From Devosia psychrophila (lineage in GTDB: Bacteria; Pseudomonadota; Alphaproteobacteria; Rhizobiales; Devosiaceae), in NCBI RefSeq assembly GCF_000971275.1, contig NZ_LAPV01000159.1:55152-119151 (forward strand): a stretch of DNA of 64,000 nucleotides. Direction: 5' to 3'. The notes below the pieces were generated by a model. The model saw only the letters and a program-made list of their open reading frames with translations, had not been told where the DNA came from and ran no database searches. Each line of letters begins with the position of its first letter. Positions within the stretch are counted from its first letter, which is position 1. Both the position numbers and the translations under genes were made by a program. Shown in pieces: positions 36,362-45,198 of this stretch.

Positions 36362-36913
36362 ATGATGAAACTGATGCTGGCGACTGTCCTGACCGGCCTG
36401 GCGCTTGCCGTTCCGGCTCATGCGGCCTTCATTAGTTCCTATACCGACCTCGATCTCGACCAGTGCCTGGTGCTCGATGCCGATGATTTCGGGGCCAGCT
36501 GGTCCTGCCCCGGCTACAAGGGCTATCCGCTCAAGGTCAACGAGGGTGACCTGCGCTTTTCGCTCGAATATGGCTTCAATATCGATGCCAACCAGAATGG
36601 TACCCAGAGCCTGTCGCCATTCAATTACCTCGGGCCCAAGATGGAGTGGCGGCTGTCCAATGCGCTGGGCCGCTGGATGCCGATTGCCACCATCGTGCGT
36701 TATCATACGGCTGACCCGGACACCGGCGAAGACAAGAGCGAAGTGCTGGTGGTGACGCAGCTGGTCGATGGCAATACCTGCCACGTCGCCTATGTCGATG
36801 CGCTGGCCAACAAGGATGCCAACGCGCTGGCGCGGGCAGCGGCCGATAAATCGGGCAAGTTCGACTGCGGCAATGACGAAGTCGAAACCATCGGCAAATT
36901 TACCGCCTGGTAG
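36362..36913 (+). CDS. Secreted hypothetical protein
   Basis: A 183-residue protein with a signal peptide (MMKLMLATVLTGLALAVPAHA-AF). The mature part has four cysteines (DQCLVLD, WSCPGYKG, GNTCHVAY, KFDCGND), so two disulfides are possible, and a beta-rich composition (LRFSLEYGFNIDANQNGTQS). I do not recognise a family with certainty. ATG-ATG occurs at 36362/36365. It is convergent with the TerB-like gene, 4 bp apart. Confidence 0.75.
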   Translation: MMKLMLATVLTGLALAVPAHAAFISSYTDLDLDQCLVLDADDFGASWSCPGYKGYPLKVNEGDLRFSLEYGFNIDANQNGTQSLSPFNYLGPKMEWRLSNALGRWMPIATIVRYHTADPDTGEDKSEVLVVTQLVDGNTCHVAYVDALANKDANALARAAADKSGKFDCGNDEVETIGKFTAW

Positions 36914-36917
36914 CGGC

Positions 36918-37361
36918 TCAGGCTTCCGGCTGCGCCTTGCCGATCTGGTTGCGCAGCACAGTGCGGTCACGGCTGGATACGCCGATCAGCTCCGCGATGC
37001 GCCAGACCATGTTGTCCTCCAGCTCGTGATTATTCTTGTCGGCAAACACTACCATCCACATCATGCGGACAATCTCGATGCGGTCCGGCATCTCGAGCTG
37101 GGTGATGGCGCTGGTGAAGGAATAAAAATCCACCGACTCGGCATCGCGCACAGCGGCTTCCTTGACCAACTTATCCACGCTCGGCTCATCCAGGCCATAA
37201 TGGTCCTGCAGCACGCCCTTGATGGCGTTGCGCTCGGCGTCCTTCATCTGGCCATCGACCGCAGCCAGATGCACCAGCAGCGCCGCAACTGAGAGTTTGG
37301 GATCGTTTTTGTCCAGCGTCGCTTCGGGGCGATTGAACAGACGGGTAATGGCCTCGAACAC
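36918..37361 (-). CDS. TerB-like / DUF533-type cytoplasmic protein
   Basis: A 147-residue, all-helical protein of the TerB family (SVAALLVHLAAVDGQMKDAERNAIKGVLQDHYGL; EIVRMMWMVVFADKNNHELEDNMVWRIAELIGV). It carries the pair of acidic metal-binding motifs A-VDG-x-E and AD-x-x-x-HE characteristic of the fold. Tellurite resistance is not implied for such single-domain relatives. The start is GTG at 37361 (VFEAITRLFNRPE); the open frame upstream is not family-like. Confidence 0.87.
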   Translation of the reverse strand: MFEAITRLFNRPEATLDKNDPKLSVAALLVHLAAVDGQMKDAERNAIKGVLQDHYGLDEPSVDKLVKEAAVRDAESVDFYSFTSAITQLEMPDRIEIVRMMWMVVFADKNNHELEDNMVWRIAELIGVSSRDRTVLRNQIGKAQPEA

Positions 37362-37576
37362 GGGCGTTAGCCTCCTTCGGGGAGCGGGCAGGAACAACGA
37401 AAGGGTTTGCGCGCCGGGAGGCAGGCCCCAATAGAGTTAGCAGTCCAGCGGATTTGCTCAATGGCTCCCGTAGCCTGTGAATCGCTCTTGAACGGGCCTG
37501 ATGCGGAAGCGCCACACTCGATGTGACTGTCGCTGCGCGAATAAGACTCGACTCTCGAAAGATTCGGAGTCACCAT

Positions 37577-37591
37577 GTTCTTGTTTTGTTC
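37577..37591 (+). promoter_or_regulatory. LexA SOS box (GTTC-N7-GTTC)
   Basis: GTTCTTGTTTTGTTC is an exact alphaproteobacterial LexA operator, 20 bp upstream of the imuA ATG. It indicates damage-inducible expression of imuA-imuB-dnaE2. Confidence 0.9.
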
Positions 37592-37611
37592 ACATAGAGA
37601 AGTTGGTGCGA

Positions 37612-38412
37612 ATGACCTCGCCCGATCGCCAACAGCGCATCGCCGCGCTGCGGGATACCATTTCCGATATTGAGCGCAAACCAGCGCTGGCCGAGGCTCG
37701 GCAGCGAGTTGAGGTCGAGGACGGGAGTTTTCCGAAATTTGCCGGCGGTTTGCTGCAAGAAATATTTACGGATGACCGCCGCAACACCGGAGCAGGCCTC
37801 GGGTTTGCTCTGGCCCAAATGCGCGGCCTGCTGACGGCCAGCCGAATTGCCGTCGTTTATCTGCAACTGGCGGACGAGGCGCAGAAACTGGGCATGCCCT
37901 ATGGGCCGGGTCTTGCCCATTTCGGGCTTGACCCGAACGCGATGGTCCTGGTGCGTCCAGCCAATATGGGTGAGTTGCTGTGGGCCGCCGAGGAGGCGAT
38001 TGCCTGCAGGGCGGTAGCGGGGGTGGTGGCCGATATTGCCGGTCACCAGAAACTGCTCGATTTTACTGCCAGCCGGCGGCTCAGCATGCGCGCGGCCAGT
38101 GCCGGAAGTTCGATGTTCCTGTTGCGCTACGGCACGCAACGTCAAAGCAGTGCGGCGCAATTGCGCTGGCATTTGCTGCCGACCCGCAGCGGACGCAAGC
38201 AATATGACGATCGGGCGCCTGGCCCCGCGCGCTGGCAGGTTCGGCTCGAACGCGGATCTCTCCTCAGACAGCATGCCGAATGGGTTCTGGGATGGACTGA
38301 AAATGGATTTTCAAACTTCACTCCTCGACCCAGTCCGCCCGTCCGCCCGGCAGCGCCGCTTTCTCGTGCTGTTTCTGTGCAGCTGGCCCACCGATTATCT
38401 GAAGCGGGTTGA
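37612..38412 (+). CDS. imuA: SOS mutagenesis accessory protein ImuA
   Basis: A RecA-like accessory factor of the ImuA-ImuB-DnaE2 mutasome (266 residues). Visible features are the N-terminal RQQRIAALRDTISDIERKP, the GAGLGFALAQMRGLLTASRIAVVYLQLADEAQKLGMPYGPGLAHFGLDP core (degenerate P-loop region), and RPANMGELLWAAEEAIACRAVAGVVADI. The ATG at 37612 is immediately downstream of the LexA box. The last 110 nt overlap imuB, and the C-terminal tail after the WTENGF segment is proline-rich and read in a different frame from imuB. Confidence 0.9.
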   Translation: MTSPDRQQRIAALRDTISDIERKPALAEARQRVEVEDGSFPKFAGGLLQEIFTDDRRNTGAGLGFALAQMRGLLTASRIAVVYLQLADEAQKLGMPYGPGLAHFGLDPNAMVLVRPANMGELLWAAEEAIACRAVAGVVADIAGHQKLLDFTASRRLSMRAASAGSSMFLLRYGTQRQSSAAQLRWHLLPTRSGRKQYDDRAPGPARWQVRLERGSLLRQHAEWVLGWTENGFSNFTPRPSPPVRPAAPLSRAVSVQLAHRLSEAG

Positions 38413-39967
38413 TCGAGGCCTGACCGAACCCCTGGCGCTTTACGAAAAGATCAAGGGTGGCCTCAGGATCGTGGCACTGGATAGCGAGGCCGCTCAGGCG
38501 GGTATCAATCTGGGTCAAAGCCTGGTTGATGCGCGGGCCTTGGTGCCGGCGCTTGTGGTCAGGGAAATCAACCGACCCCTGCTCGAGGCCGGCTTTGCCG
38601 ATTTTGCCGACTGGCATTCAAATGCCAGCCCAATGGTGGCGGTGATGCAAGATGTCAGTCGCTTCGGGGATCTGGTCCTCGACATAACGGGGGTGGATCA
38701 CCTGTTTGGGGGTGAGCATGCCATGCTGCGCATGCTGCTGACCCGGCTGCGCCTGTTGGGCTATACCGTGGCCGGTGCGATTGCGCCCACGATCGGTTCG
38801 GCCTGGGCCGTCAGCCATTTTTCACGCAGTCAGGTGGTGGAAGCTGAAGGCCTGGTCGCGTTGCTCGATGCCCTCCCGGTGCATGCTTTGCGGCTCAACG
38901 AGCAGCAGGTGGCCACGCTGACACAGATGGGCCTCACCACTATCGGGCAATTACGCCAGCGGCCGCGCAAGCCGCTGCAGGCCCGATTCGGGCTTTCGCT
39001 GCTAAGCCGGCTCGACCAGGCCTATGGTGTCATCGAAGAGCGCATGGTTCCGCGCCTTCCAGTTGCCGAAGACCATGTCGAGCGACGCTTTGCCGATCCG
39101 ATCGCGCTGATGGACGATGTTCTGGCCTGTGCGCATGACCTTGCCATCCAGCTAGCCTATCGGCTCGAAGCCCAAGGCAAGGGTGCACAGGCCTTTCATC
39201 TCTTCCTCTACCGGGTCGACCACAAGGTGATGTCGTTCTCGGTAAATTCGGCCCGCCTGACGCGCGACCCCGAGCATATTACCAAGCTCTTTTCCAACCG
39301 TTCGGAGCGGCTGTCGGGGGAATATGATGCCGGCTTCGGCATCGACATGATCCGCCTGGCAGCCAGTTCCCTCGCCGCGCTGGATGCCAGCCAGCTTGGC
39401 GCTTTTGCGGTTGAAGAGGGGACCGAGGATCTCGACCAGCTCAATGACCGCATGGCGAGCCGTCTGGGTGCAATGGCAGTGCTGCGGACCCAGATGGTGG
39501 CTAGCCATATACCGGAGAGGGCGGCGCGACTGGTTCCAACCCAGGCCGGCAAGCCGGTCATGGCCTCTGCCCAGTCCCTTTCTCGTCCTGTGCGGCTATT
39601 ACCCGTTCCGGAATATGTCGCCATTAATGCCGAAGTGCCGGATGGCCTGCCGGCATCGATGATCTGGCGGCGCCAGCAATATCGCCTGGTTAAAGGGGCC
39701 GGTCCCGAGCGGCTGGAGGCGGAGTGGTGGCGGTTCGCCGAGCGGCTGGAACTCGTGCCACCGCCTGAACCGAAGGAGCCGGAGCCGGGCGATAAGCTCG
39801 ACCCGCCGCTTTACATAGCTGACCTGCCGTTGCACGAACCGGAAGCACGGGCGCGCGATTATTATCAGGTCGAAGACGAGGATGGGCGTCGCTTCTGGGT
39901 GTTTCGCCTGGGATTTTATGGCGGCCCGACCATGCCGTCCTGGTATCTGCACGGATTTTTTCCATGA
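38303..39967 (+). CDS. imuB: ImuB, inactive Y-family DNA polymerase
   Basis: A 554-residue Y-family-like scaffold of the SOS mutasome that contacts the beta clamp, ImuA and DnaE2. The palm-like domain (RRFLVLFLCSWPTDYLKR; ALDSEAAQAGINLGQSLVDARALVPALVV; DITGVDHLFGGEHAML) lacks the full acidic catalytic set of active polymerases, as usual for ImuB. A little-finger-like region follows. The start is at 38303 (MDFQTSLL) with GGGATGGA upstream; the ATG at 38273 is an alternative. The stop overlaps the dnaE2 start (ATGA). Confidence 0.9.
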   Translation: MDFQTSLLDPVRPSARQRRFLVLFLCSWPTDYLKRVDRGLTEPLALYEKIKGGLRIVALDSEAAQAGINLGQSLVDARALVPALVVREINRPLLEAGFADFADWHSNASPMVAVMQDVSRFGDLVLDITGVDHLFGGEHAMLRMLLTRLRLLGYTVAGAIAPTIGSAWAVSHFSRSQVVEAEGLVALLDALPVHALRLNEQQVATLTQMGLTTIGQLRQRPRKPLQARFGLSLLSRLDQAYGVIEERMVPRLPVAEDHVERRFADPIALMDDVLACAHDLAIQLAYRLEAQGKGAQAFHLFLYRVDHKVMSFSVNSARLTRDPEHITKLFSNRSERLSGEYDAGFGIDMIRLAASSLAALDASQLGAFAVEEGTEDLDQLNDRMASRLGAMAVLRTQMVASHIPERAARLVPTQAGKPVMASAQSLSRPVRLLPVPEYVAINAEVPDGLPASMIWRRQQYRLVKGAGPERLEAEWWRFAERLELVPPPEPKEPEPGDKLDPPLYIADLPLHEPEARARDYYQVEDEDGRRFWVFRLGFYGGPTMPSWYLHGFFP

Positions 39968-42900
39968 GCCAGATCATCCACCTGCCGCAGTCCAGGTCTG
40001 CTCCGGTGCCAGCCAAGCCGGCGCCCGATTATGTCGAGCTGATCGGGACCAGCAACTTTTCCTTCTTGCGCGGAGCGTCCCATCCCGAGGAACTGGTTTC
40101 GGCGGCCATCCATCTGGGCCTGCCCGCTTTTGGCCTCTGTGACCTCAACAGCTTCGCTGGCGTGGTGCGTGGCTATGTGGCTGCGCGCGACCATGAGAAA
40201 CGCCCAGCCCATTTCCGTTACCTCGTCGGGGTGCGGCTGCGTTTCGTCGATGGCACGCCCGATATCATCGCCTATCCGACCGACCGTGTTGCCTATGGCC
40301 GTCTGTGCAAACTGCTGACCATCGCCAATCAACGCGGTGAAAAGGGCAAGCCTGTCCTGCATCTCGCCGATTTGTTGGGTTCAGACAGTGCATTGCCGGA
40401 TCAACAAGGCCCCCCGGAAAACTACGCGCAGGGGCAGCTCTTCATCCTGCTACCCAACGAGGCAGATTGGGGCCTGACCGAAAAAACCCTCGATCAGCTC
40501 AGCGGTGCAGCTCCCGGGCGGGTGTGGGTTGCCGGCATGCCGCGTTTGGACGGCGAGGACCGGGCAAGGCTCAATCGCGTCGCGGCCTTGTCGCGCCGCC
40601 ACCAAGCTTACATGATCGCCAGCAATGACGTGCTCTATCATGCGCCGAACCGCCGTATCCTTGCAGATGTGGTGAGCTGTATCCGTGAGCATCAAACGCT
40701 GGAAGATGCCGGTTGGCTGTTGTCGGCCAATGCCGAGCGACACCTCAAGCCACCTGAAGAAATGGCACGATTGTTTGGCGAGCATCCCGATGCCATCGCC
40801 CAAACGCGGCTGTTTGCCGACAGGATCGGATTTTCACTGAGCCAGCTCGAATATAATTATCCCGAAGAAACCATTGGCAATGGCGAGACAGCCCAGCAAA
40901 CGCTGGAACGTCTGACCTGGGCGGGCGCAGCGTGGCGCTTTCCCGAAGGCCTGCCGCCGGGCACTGACAAACAGCTCCGCGACGAACTCCAGCTGATCGA
41001 CGAAAAGGGGTATGCGGCCTATTTCCTAACGGTGCAGGATATCGTCCGTCATGCCCGCTATGACCTCGGCATTTTGTGCCAGGGGCGGGGCTCGGCCGCT
41101 AATTCAACGGTCTGCTATTGCCTTGAAATCACCGAGGTCGACCCCCGCAAGGCCACCTTGGTGTTTGGTCGCTTCATCTCCACCGAGCGCGACGAGCCGC
41201 CCGATATCGATGTCGATTTCGAGCACGAGCGGCGTGAGGAGGTGATGCAATATATCTATAGAAAATACGGCGGCAAGCGCACCGGGTTGACGGCCAATGT
41301 CATTTGCTACCGCTCCAAGAGCGCTATTCGGGAAGCCGCGAAGGTGTTTGGCGTCTCCGACGATACGGTTGCTGCGTTCAACCAGTTGCATTGGGGATGG
41401 GGATCCAAACTCGATCTGGCCAAGGTGAAAACGCTTGGGCTCAACCCTGACGATCCGGTTCTGGCACAGATGTTCGAGGTGGTGAAAGTGCTGCGCGGCT
41501 TTCCCCGTCACCTTTCCCAGCATGTCGGCGGCTTTGTCATCACGCGTGATAGCCTCGAAAGCCTGGTGCCGATTTCCAAAACGGCCATGGAAAGCCGGAC
41601 CATCATCGAGTGGAACAAGGACGACATCGACGCGCTGAAAATCCTCAAGGTCGATGTGCTGGCGCTGGGCATGCTGACCTGCCTGCAGCGCGCTTTTGGG
41701 CTACTGAAGGAGCATTATGGCAAGGACGTCAAACTGGCGGAGCTGCTGGGTGAGGAATACCGCGAGCCGGCAAAGGCCGTGCCGGTTTATGAGATGACGC
41801 ATCGGGCCGACACGATCGGCGTGTTCCAGATCGAGAGCCGGGCGCAGATGACCATGCTGCCACGGCTCAAGCCAAGGGTGTTTTACGATCTTGTTATCGA
41901 GGTCGCCATCGTCCGGCCCGGCCCGATCCAGGGCGGCATGGTGCATCCCTATCTCAAGCGTCGTGAGGGCAAGGAACTCTGGAAGGCCGATCCAGATGAT
42001 CCTCTGGATCAGGTCTTGAAAAAGACCCTTGGTATTCCCCTGTTCCAGGAACAGGCGATGCAGATGGCCATCAAAGGCGCGGGCTTCACGGCTGGCGAGG
42101 CCGATCAGTTGCGCCGTGCCATGGCCGCCTGGCGACGGACCGGCAAAATCGGCGTGTTCAAGGATAAATTCATCAGCGGCATGATGAACAATCCGCGGGC
42201 CTATAGCCGGGAATTTGCCGAGCGCTGCTTTTCGCAGATCGAAGGTTTCGCGGAATATGGCTTTCCCGAAAGCCATGCGGCGAGCTTTGCCCTCTTGGTC
42301 TATGCCTCGTGTTGGCTCAAATGCCATTACCCAGATGTCTTCGTGTGCGCCCTGCTCAATTCCCAGCCGATGGGCTTTTATGCGCCAAGCCAACTGGTGC
42401 GCGATGCCACCGAGCATGGTGTCAAAATCCTGCCGGCCGACATCAATGCGTCAGACAAGGATTGTTCGCTGGAAGATGCGCAGCACGATATCCGCCAGCA
42501 TATCTGGCCCCGGCATGCCGAAATGGTGGAGCATATCTATACCAAAAAGGCTCTTCGCCTAGGCCTTAGAATGGTAGAAGGACTGGCGCAAAAAGACATG
42601 GAAAAAGTCGTCGCCGCGCGTGGCCAAGGCTATGTCTCGGTCCGCGATCTCTGGCTGCGCACCGGCATGCCTATCGCAAGCCTCGAAAAACTCGCCAGGG
42701 CGGATGCCTTCAAATCCATAGGGCTCAATCGGCGTGATGCACTCTGGGCCGTCAAGGGGCTGGTTGGCGCTCACGGGGCCGAAATGCTGCCGCTGTTTGC
42801 GACCGCCGGGCCGCCTGTCACCCACCCCGTCGAGGACGCAGCCAATCTACCCCTCATGCAGCCCGGGGAAGAGGTCATCCACGATTATGCGACGCTTTCG

Positions 42901-43419
42901 TTATCCCTCAAAGGTCATCCAGTGGAGTTCCTGAGGCCGATGCTCAATGCGCGCGGAACCACGCGAGCTCGCAACCTCGACACGGTCAAATCTGGATTGC
43001 GGGTAGAGGTTGCCGGGCTCGTTCTGGTTCGGCAGCGGCCCGGAACAGCAAGCGGGGTAATCTTCGTTACCCTTGAGGACGAGACGGGCGTGGCAAATCT
43101 CGTCGTCTGGCCGAAACTGTTCGAGGATGACGCCATGCGCAAGACGCTGCTGTCGAGCCGCATGCTGGCGGCCAAGGGTACATTGCAGAGAGAAGGTCTC
43201 GTGGTGCATCTTATTGTCGAAGACATGGTAGATTTGACGCCGCATCTGCTCGACCTGTCGCATGGCACAGACCTTGGCGACGCGGTTGTCGCCCGTGCCG
43301 ACGAAGGCAAGTCAGGCCCTCATGAAATTTCTAGCCGGGACCGCAATGGAATTCGAGACGTTGAAATGGCGCGTCGGCGAGCCTACGCTGCTCTGCCGGG
43401 GGGGCGCAATTTCCATTAG
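39964..43419 (+). CDS. dnaE2: Error-prone DNA polymerase DnaE2 (ImuC)
   Basis: C-family polymerase for translesion synthesis (1151 residues). The N-terminal PHP domain reads [23 protein letters not shown]. The polymerase active site includes [14 protein letters not shown] and [16 protein letters not shown] (catalytic aspartates near 415), followed by helix-hairpin-helix and OB domains ([25 protein letters not shown]). It is translationally coupled to imuB by ATGA and under the LexA box upstream of imuA. Its stop overlaps the convergent phhB stop. Confidence 0.97.
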   Translation: MSQIIHLPQSRSAPVPAKPAPDYVELIGTSNFSFLRGASHPEELVSAAIHLGLPAFGLCDLNSFAGVVRGYVAARDHEKRPAHFRYLVGVRLRFVDGTPDIIAYPTDRVAYGRLCKLLTIANQRGEKGKPVLHLADLLGSDSALPDQQGPPENYAQGQLFILLPNEADWGLTEKTLDQLSGAAPGRVWVAGMPRLDGEDRARLNRVAALSRRHQAYMIASNDVLYHAPNRRILADVVSCIREHQTLEDAGWLLSANAERHLKPPEEMARLFGEHPDAIAQTRLFADRIGFSLSQLEYNYPEETIGNGETAQQTLERLTWAGAAWRFPEGLPPGTDKQLRDELQLIDEKGYAAYFLTVQDIVRHARYDLGILCQGRGSAANSTVCYCLEITEVDPRKATLVFGRFISTERDEPPDIDVDFEHERREEVMQYIYRKYGGKRTGLTANVICYRSKSAIREAAKVFGVSDDTVAAFNQLHWGWGSKLDLAKVKTLGLNPDDPVLAQMFEVVKVLRGFPRHLSQHVGGFVITRDSLESLVPISKTAMESRTIIEWNKDDIDALKILKVDVLALGMLTCLQRAFGLLKEHYGKDVKLAELLGEEYREPAKAVPVYEMTHRADTIGVFQIESRAQMTMLPRLKPRVFYDLVIEVAIVRPGPIQGGMVHPYLKRREGKELWKADPDDPLDQVLKKTLGIPLFQEQAMQMAIKGAGFTAGEADQLRRAMAAWRRTGKIGVFKDKFISGMMNNPRAYSREFAERCFSQIEGFAEYGFPESHAASFALLVYASCWLKCHYPDVFVCALLNSQPMGFYAPSQLVRDATEHGVKILPADINASDKDCSLEDAQHDIRQHIWPRHAEMVEHIYTKKALRLGLRMVEGLAQKDMEKVVAARGQGYVSVRDLWLRTGMPIASLEKLARADAFKSIGLNRRDALWAVKGLVGAHGAEMLPLFATAGPPVTHPVEDAANLPLMQPGEEVIHDYATLSLSLKGHPVEFLRPMLNARGTTRARNLDTVKSGLRVEVAGLVLVRQRPGTASGVIFVTLEDETGVANLVVWPKLFEDDAMRKTLLSSRMLAAKGTLQREGLVVHLIVEDMVDLTPHLLDLSHGTDLGDAVVARADEGKSGPHEISSRDRNGIRDVEMARRRAYAALPGGRNFH

Positions 43420-43706
43420 TCGAGCAGTTTGTCGATGGCTCGGGCGAGCGCAATATCTTTTGGGCTCAACCCGCCGGCGTCGTGGGTCGAAAGGGAAATC
43501 GTCACGGTATCGTAGTTGTTGGACCAGTCAGGATGGTGGTCGGCTTTCTGGGCTTCGAGGGCCACCCGGGTCATGAAGCCGAAGGCCTCGGAGAAGCTCT
43601 TGAACTTAAAGACGCGACTGATGGCGTCTGCCGCCTGATCATGGGTCCAGCCGTCGAGGCTGCGCAGTCCTGCATCGCGTTCGGAAGTAGTCAGCTTGTC
43701 GACCAT
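43416..43706 (-). CDS. phhB: 4a-hydroxytetrahydrobiopterin dehydratase (PCD/DCoH)
   Basis: A 96-residue pterin-4a-carbinolamine dehydratase ([62 protein letters not shown]), with the HHP-x-W catalytic motif intact. It recycles the cofactor of aromatic amino-acid hydroxylases or forms part of molybdopterin-type pathways. The ATG at 43706 (MVDKLTTSE) is preferred over one 13 codons upstream. It overlaps the dnaE2 stop by 4 bp, tail to tail. Confidence 0.93.
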   Translation of the reverse strand: MVDKLTTSERDAGLRSLDGWTHDQAADAISRVFKFKSFSEAFGFMTRVALEAQKADHHPDWSNNYDTVTISLSTHDAGGLSPKDIALARAIDKLLD

Positions 43707-43829
43707 GCGTTCACCTTCATCCCAATATCTCGCCGCAACTGCCACCTGCCGCAGCCTGCTTTAACGCGCCGGCAAGCAGTTTGGTCGCAGCGTGGTGGAA
43801 AACAAAAGACTTAGGCCGGAGGACATCGC

Positions 43830-45062
43830 GTGAATTGGACCAAGCGACTGGTCGGGCAAGCCGTTGCGCTGGCCATGGCTATTCCGGCTGTAAGCGCTGC
43901 CGATATTGTCGTCTATCACAACTGGGCCTCGCCTGCCGAACTGGCGGCGCTCAACGTGCTGCGCGGGGCACTGGAAGCCGAGGGAAACCACTGGCTGCCC
44001 TTGGCTATTCCGCATGATGCAGATGGCGATATGAATGTCATCGAGCTGATCGATGCCGGCGTCCCGCCCAATGTCTTCCTGCAATTGCAGCCGGATATCT
44101 ACCGCTCACTGGAGCAACGCGGACAGTTGCTGCATCTCGATGAACAATTTGCCGCCAGCGGGGTGCTGCAGCAACTGCCCGCGGTGGTCCGCAATGCCAT
44201 CACCGTCGATGGCGCCATAGTCAAGGCGCCGGCCACCATTCATGCCGATGCGATGATCTTTTACAATCGGGCTGTTGCCAAGGCTGCTGGCGTCGATCCA
44301 GAAAGCTGGACGTCGCTCGACGAGATGTGGGCCGATCTGGACAAAGTTCAGGCGGCAGGCTTTGATCCCATCGCCATGGGCGCACAGCCTTGGCAGGTTG
44401 GCTATCTCACGCATGCATTGGTCGCGAGCCTTGCCGCTCCGGGCGTCTATGCCGGGCTCTACGGCGAAACTGTCGATGCGGCAGTGCTCGACGATCCAAG
44501 CCTGATCAAGGTGTTCGAGTGGCTGCGTCGCTTCCAGCAACGCGCCGACGACAAAGCGATCAACCGCGACTGGAACATGGCAACCAGTGCGGTGATCAGC
44601 GGCAAGGCCTTGCTGCAATTGCAGGGCGACTGGATGAAGGGTGAATGGCACGCTGCCGGGAAGGCCGAAGCGCGCGATTTTGGCTGCATATTCGTGCCGG
44701 GTGCGGCCCATGTGCCGGTGACGGTCGATAGCTGGGGCCTGCTGGGCGGGGTTTCGCCCGAGGTGGAGGCGGCCGAACGGGCCTTTGCCGCAGCCGTGGT
44801 CGATGTCACCGTGCAGGCCCACTTCGCCGCCGCGAAGGGCTCTACACCGGTTCGCGTGGATGCGCATGGGGGGATCGACGCGTGCTCGCGCAAGGTGCTG
44901 CAGGCGCTCGACCGGCCTGATTTCGCACTGCCTACCCCCCACCTGACGGCTACGCTGGGCTGGGTCGCTTCGGTCTGGGATGTGGCCAATGACTTCTGGA
45001 ATGATCCCGCGATGACCCCAACCACCGCCATAGCGGCGCTCAAGGCTAAAGCCGAGCGCTAA
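43830..45062 (+). CDS. Orphan sugar ABC transporter substrate-binding protein
   Basis: A 410-residue periplasmic binding protein of the carbohydrate (family 1, MalE/UgpB-like) type. It starts at GTG 43830 with a signal peptide ending SA-ADI. Typical blocks are IVVYHNWASPAELAALNVLRGALEAEG, PPNVFLQLQPDIYRSL, ADAMIFYNRAVAKAAGVDPESWTSLDEM, AMGAQPWQ and GKALLQLQGDWMKGEW. No permease or ATPase gene is nearby. The next gene, 137 bp on, is a membrane GGDEF-EAL protein, so a sensory role is possible. Confidence 0.9.
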   Translation: MNWTKRLVGQAVALAMAIPAVSAADIVVYHNWASPAELAALNVLRGALEAEGNHWLPLAIPHDADGDMNVIELIDAGVPPNVFLQLQPDIYRSLEQRGQLLHLDEQFAASGVLQQLPAVVRNAITVDGAIVKAPATIHADAMIFYNRAVAKAAGVDPESWTSLDEMWADLDKVQAAGFDPIAMGAQPWQVGYLTHALVASLAAPGVYAGLYGETVDAAVLDDPSLIKVFEWLRRFQQRADDKAINRDWNMATSAVISGKALLQLQGDWMKGEWHAAGKAEARDFGCIFVPGAAHVPVTVDSWGLLGGVSPEVEAAERAFAAAVVDVTVQAHFAAAKGSTPVRVDAHGGIDACSRKVLQALDRPDFALPTPHLTATLGWVASVWDVANDFWNDPAMTPTTAIAALKAKAER

Positions 45063-45198
45063 TTAAAATTCATGTTCCGACATTAAGGACACATTCACTC
45101 TCCCATGTGAAAAAACCGCATCCAAAGGGCAGTTGACGCGTTGGCAAGGCGTTCTTAATGCCTCAGGCGCTCTGATCGGCCTGAACAGGGGGAATTGA

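Noticed and set aside
36918..37361. Tellurite-resistance determinant
   Set aside because: A single TerB-like domain without other ter genes does not support tellurite resistance.
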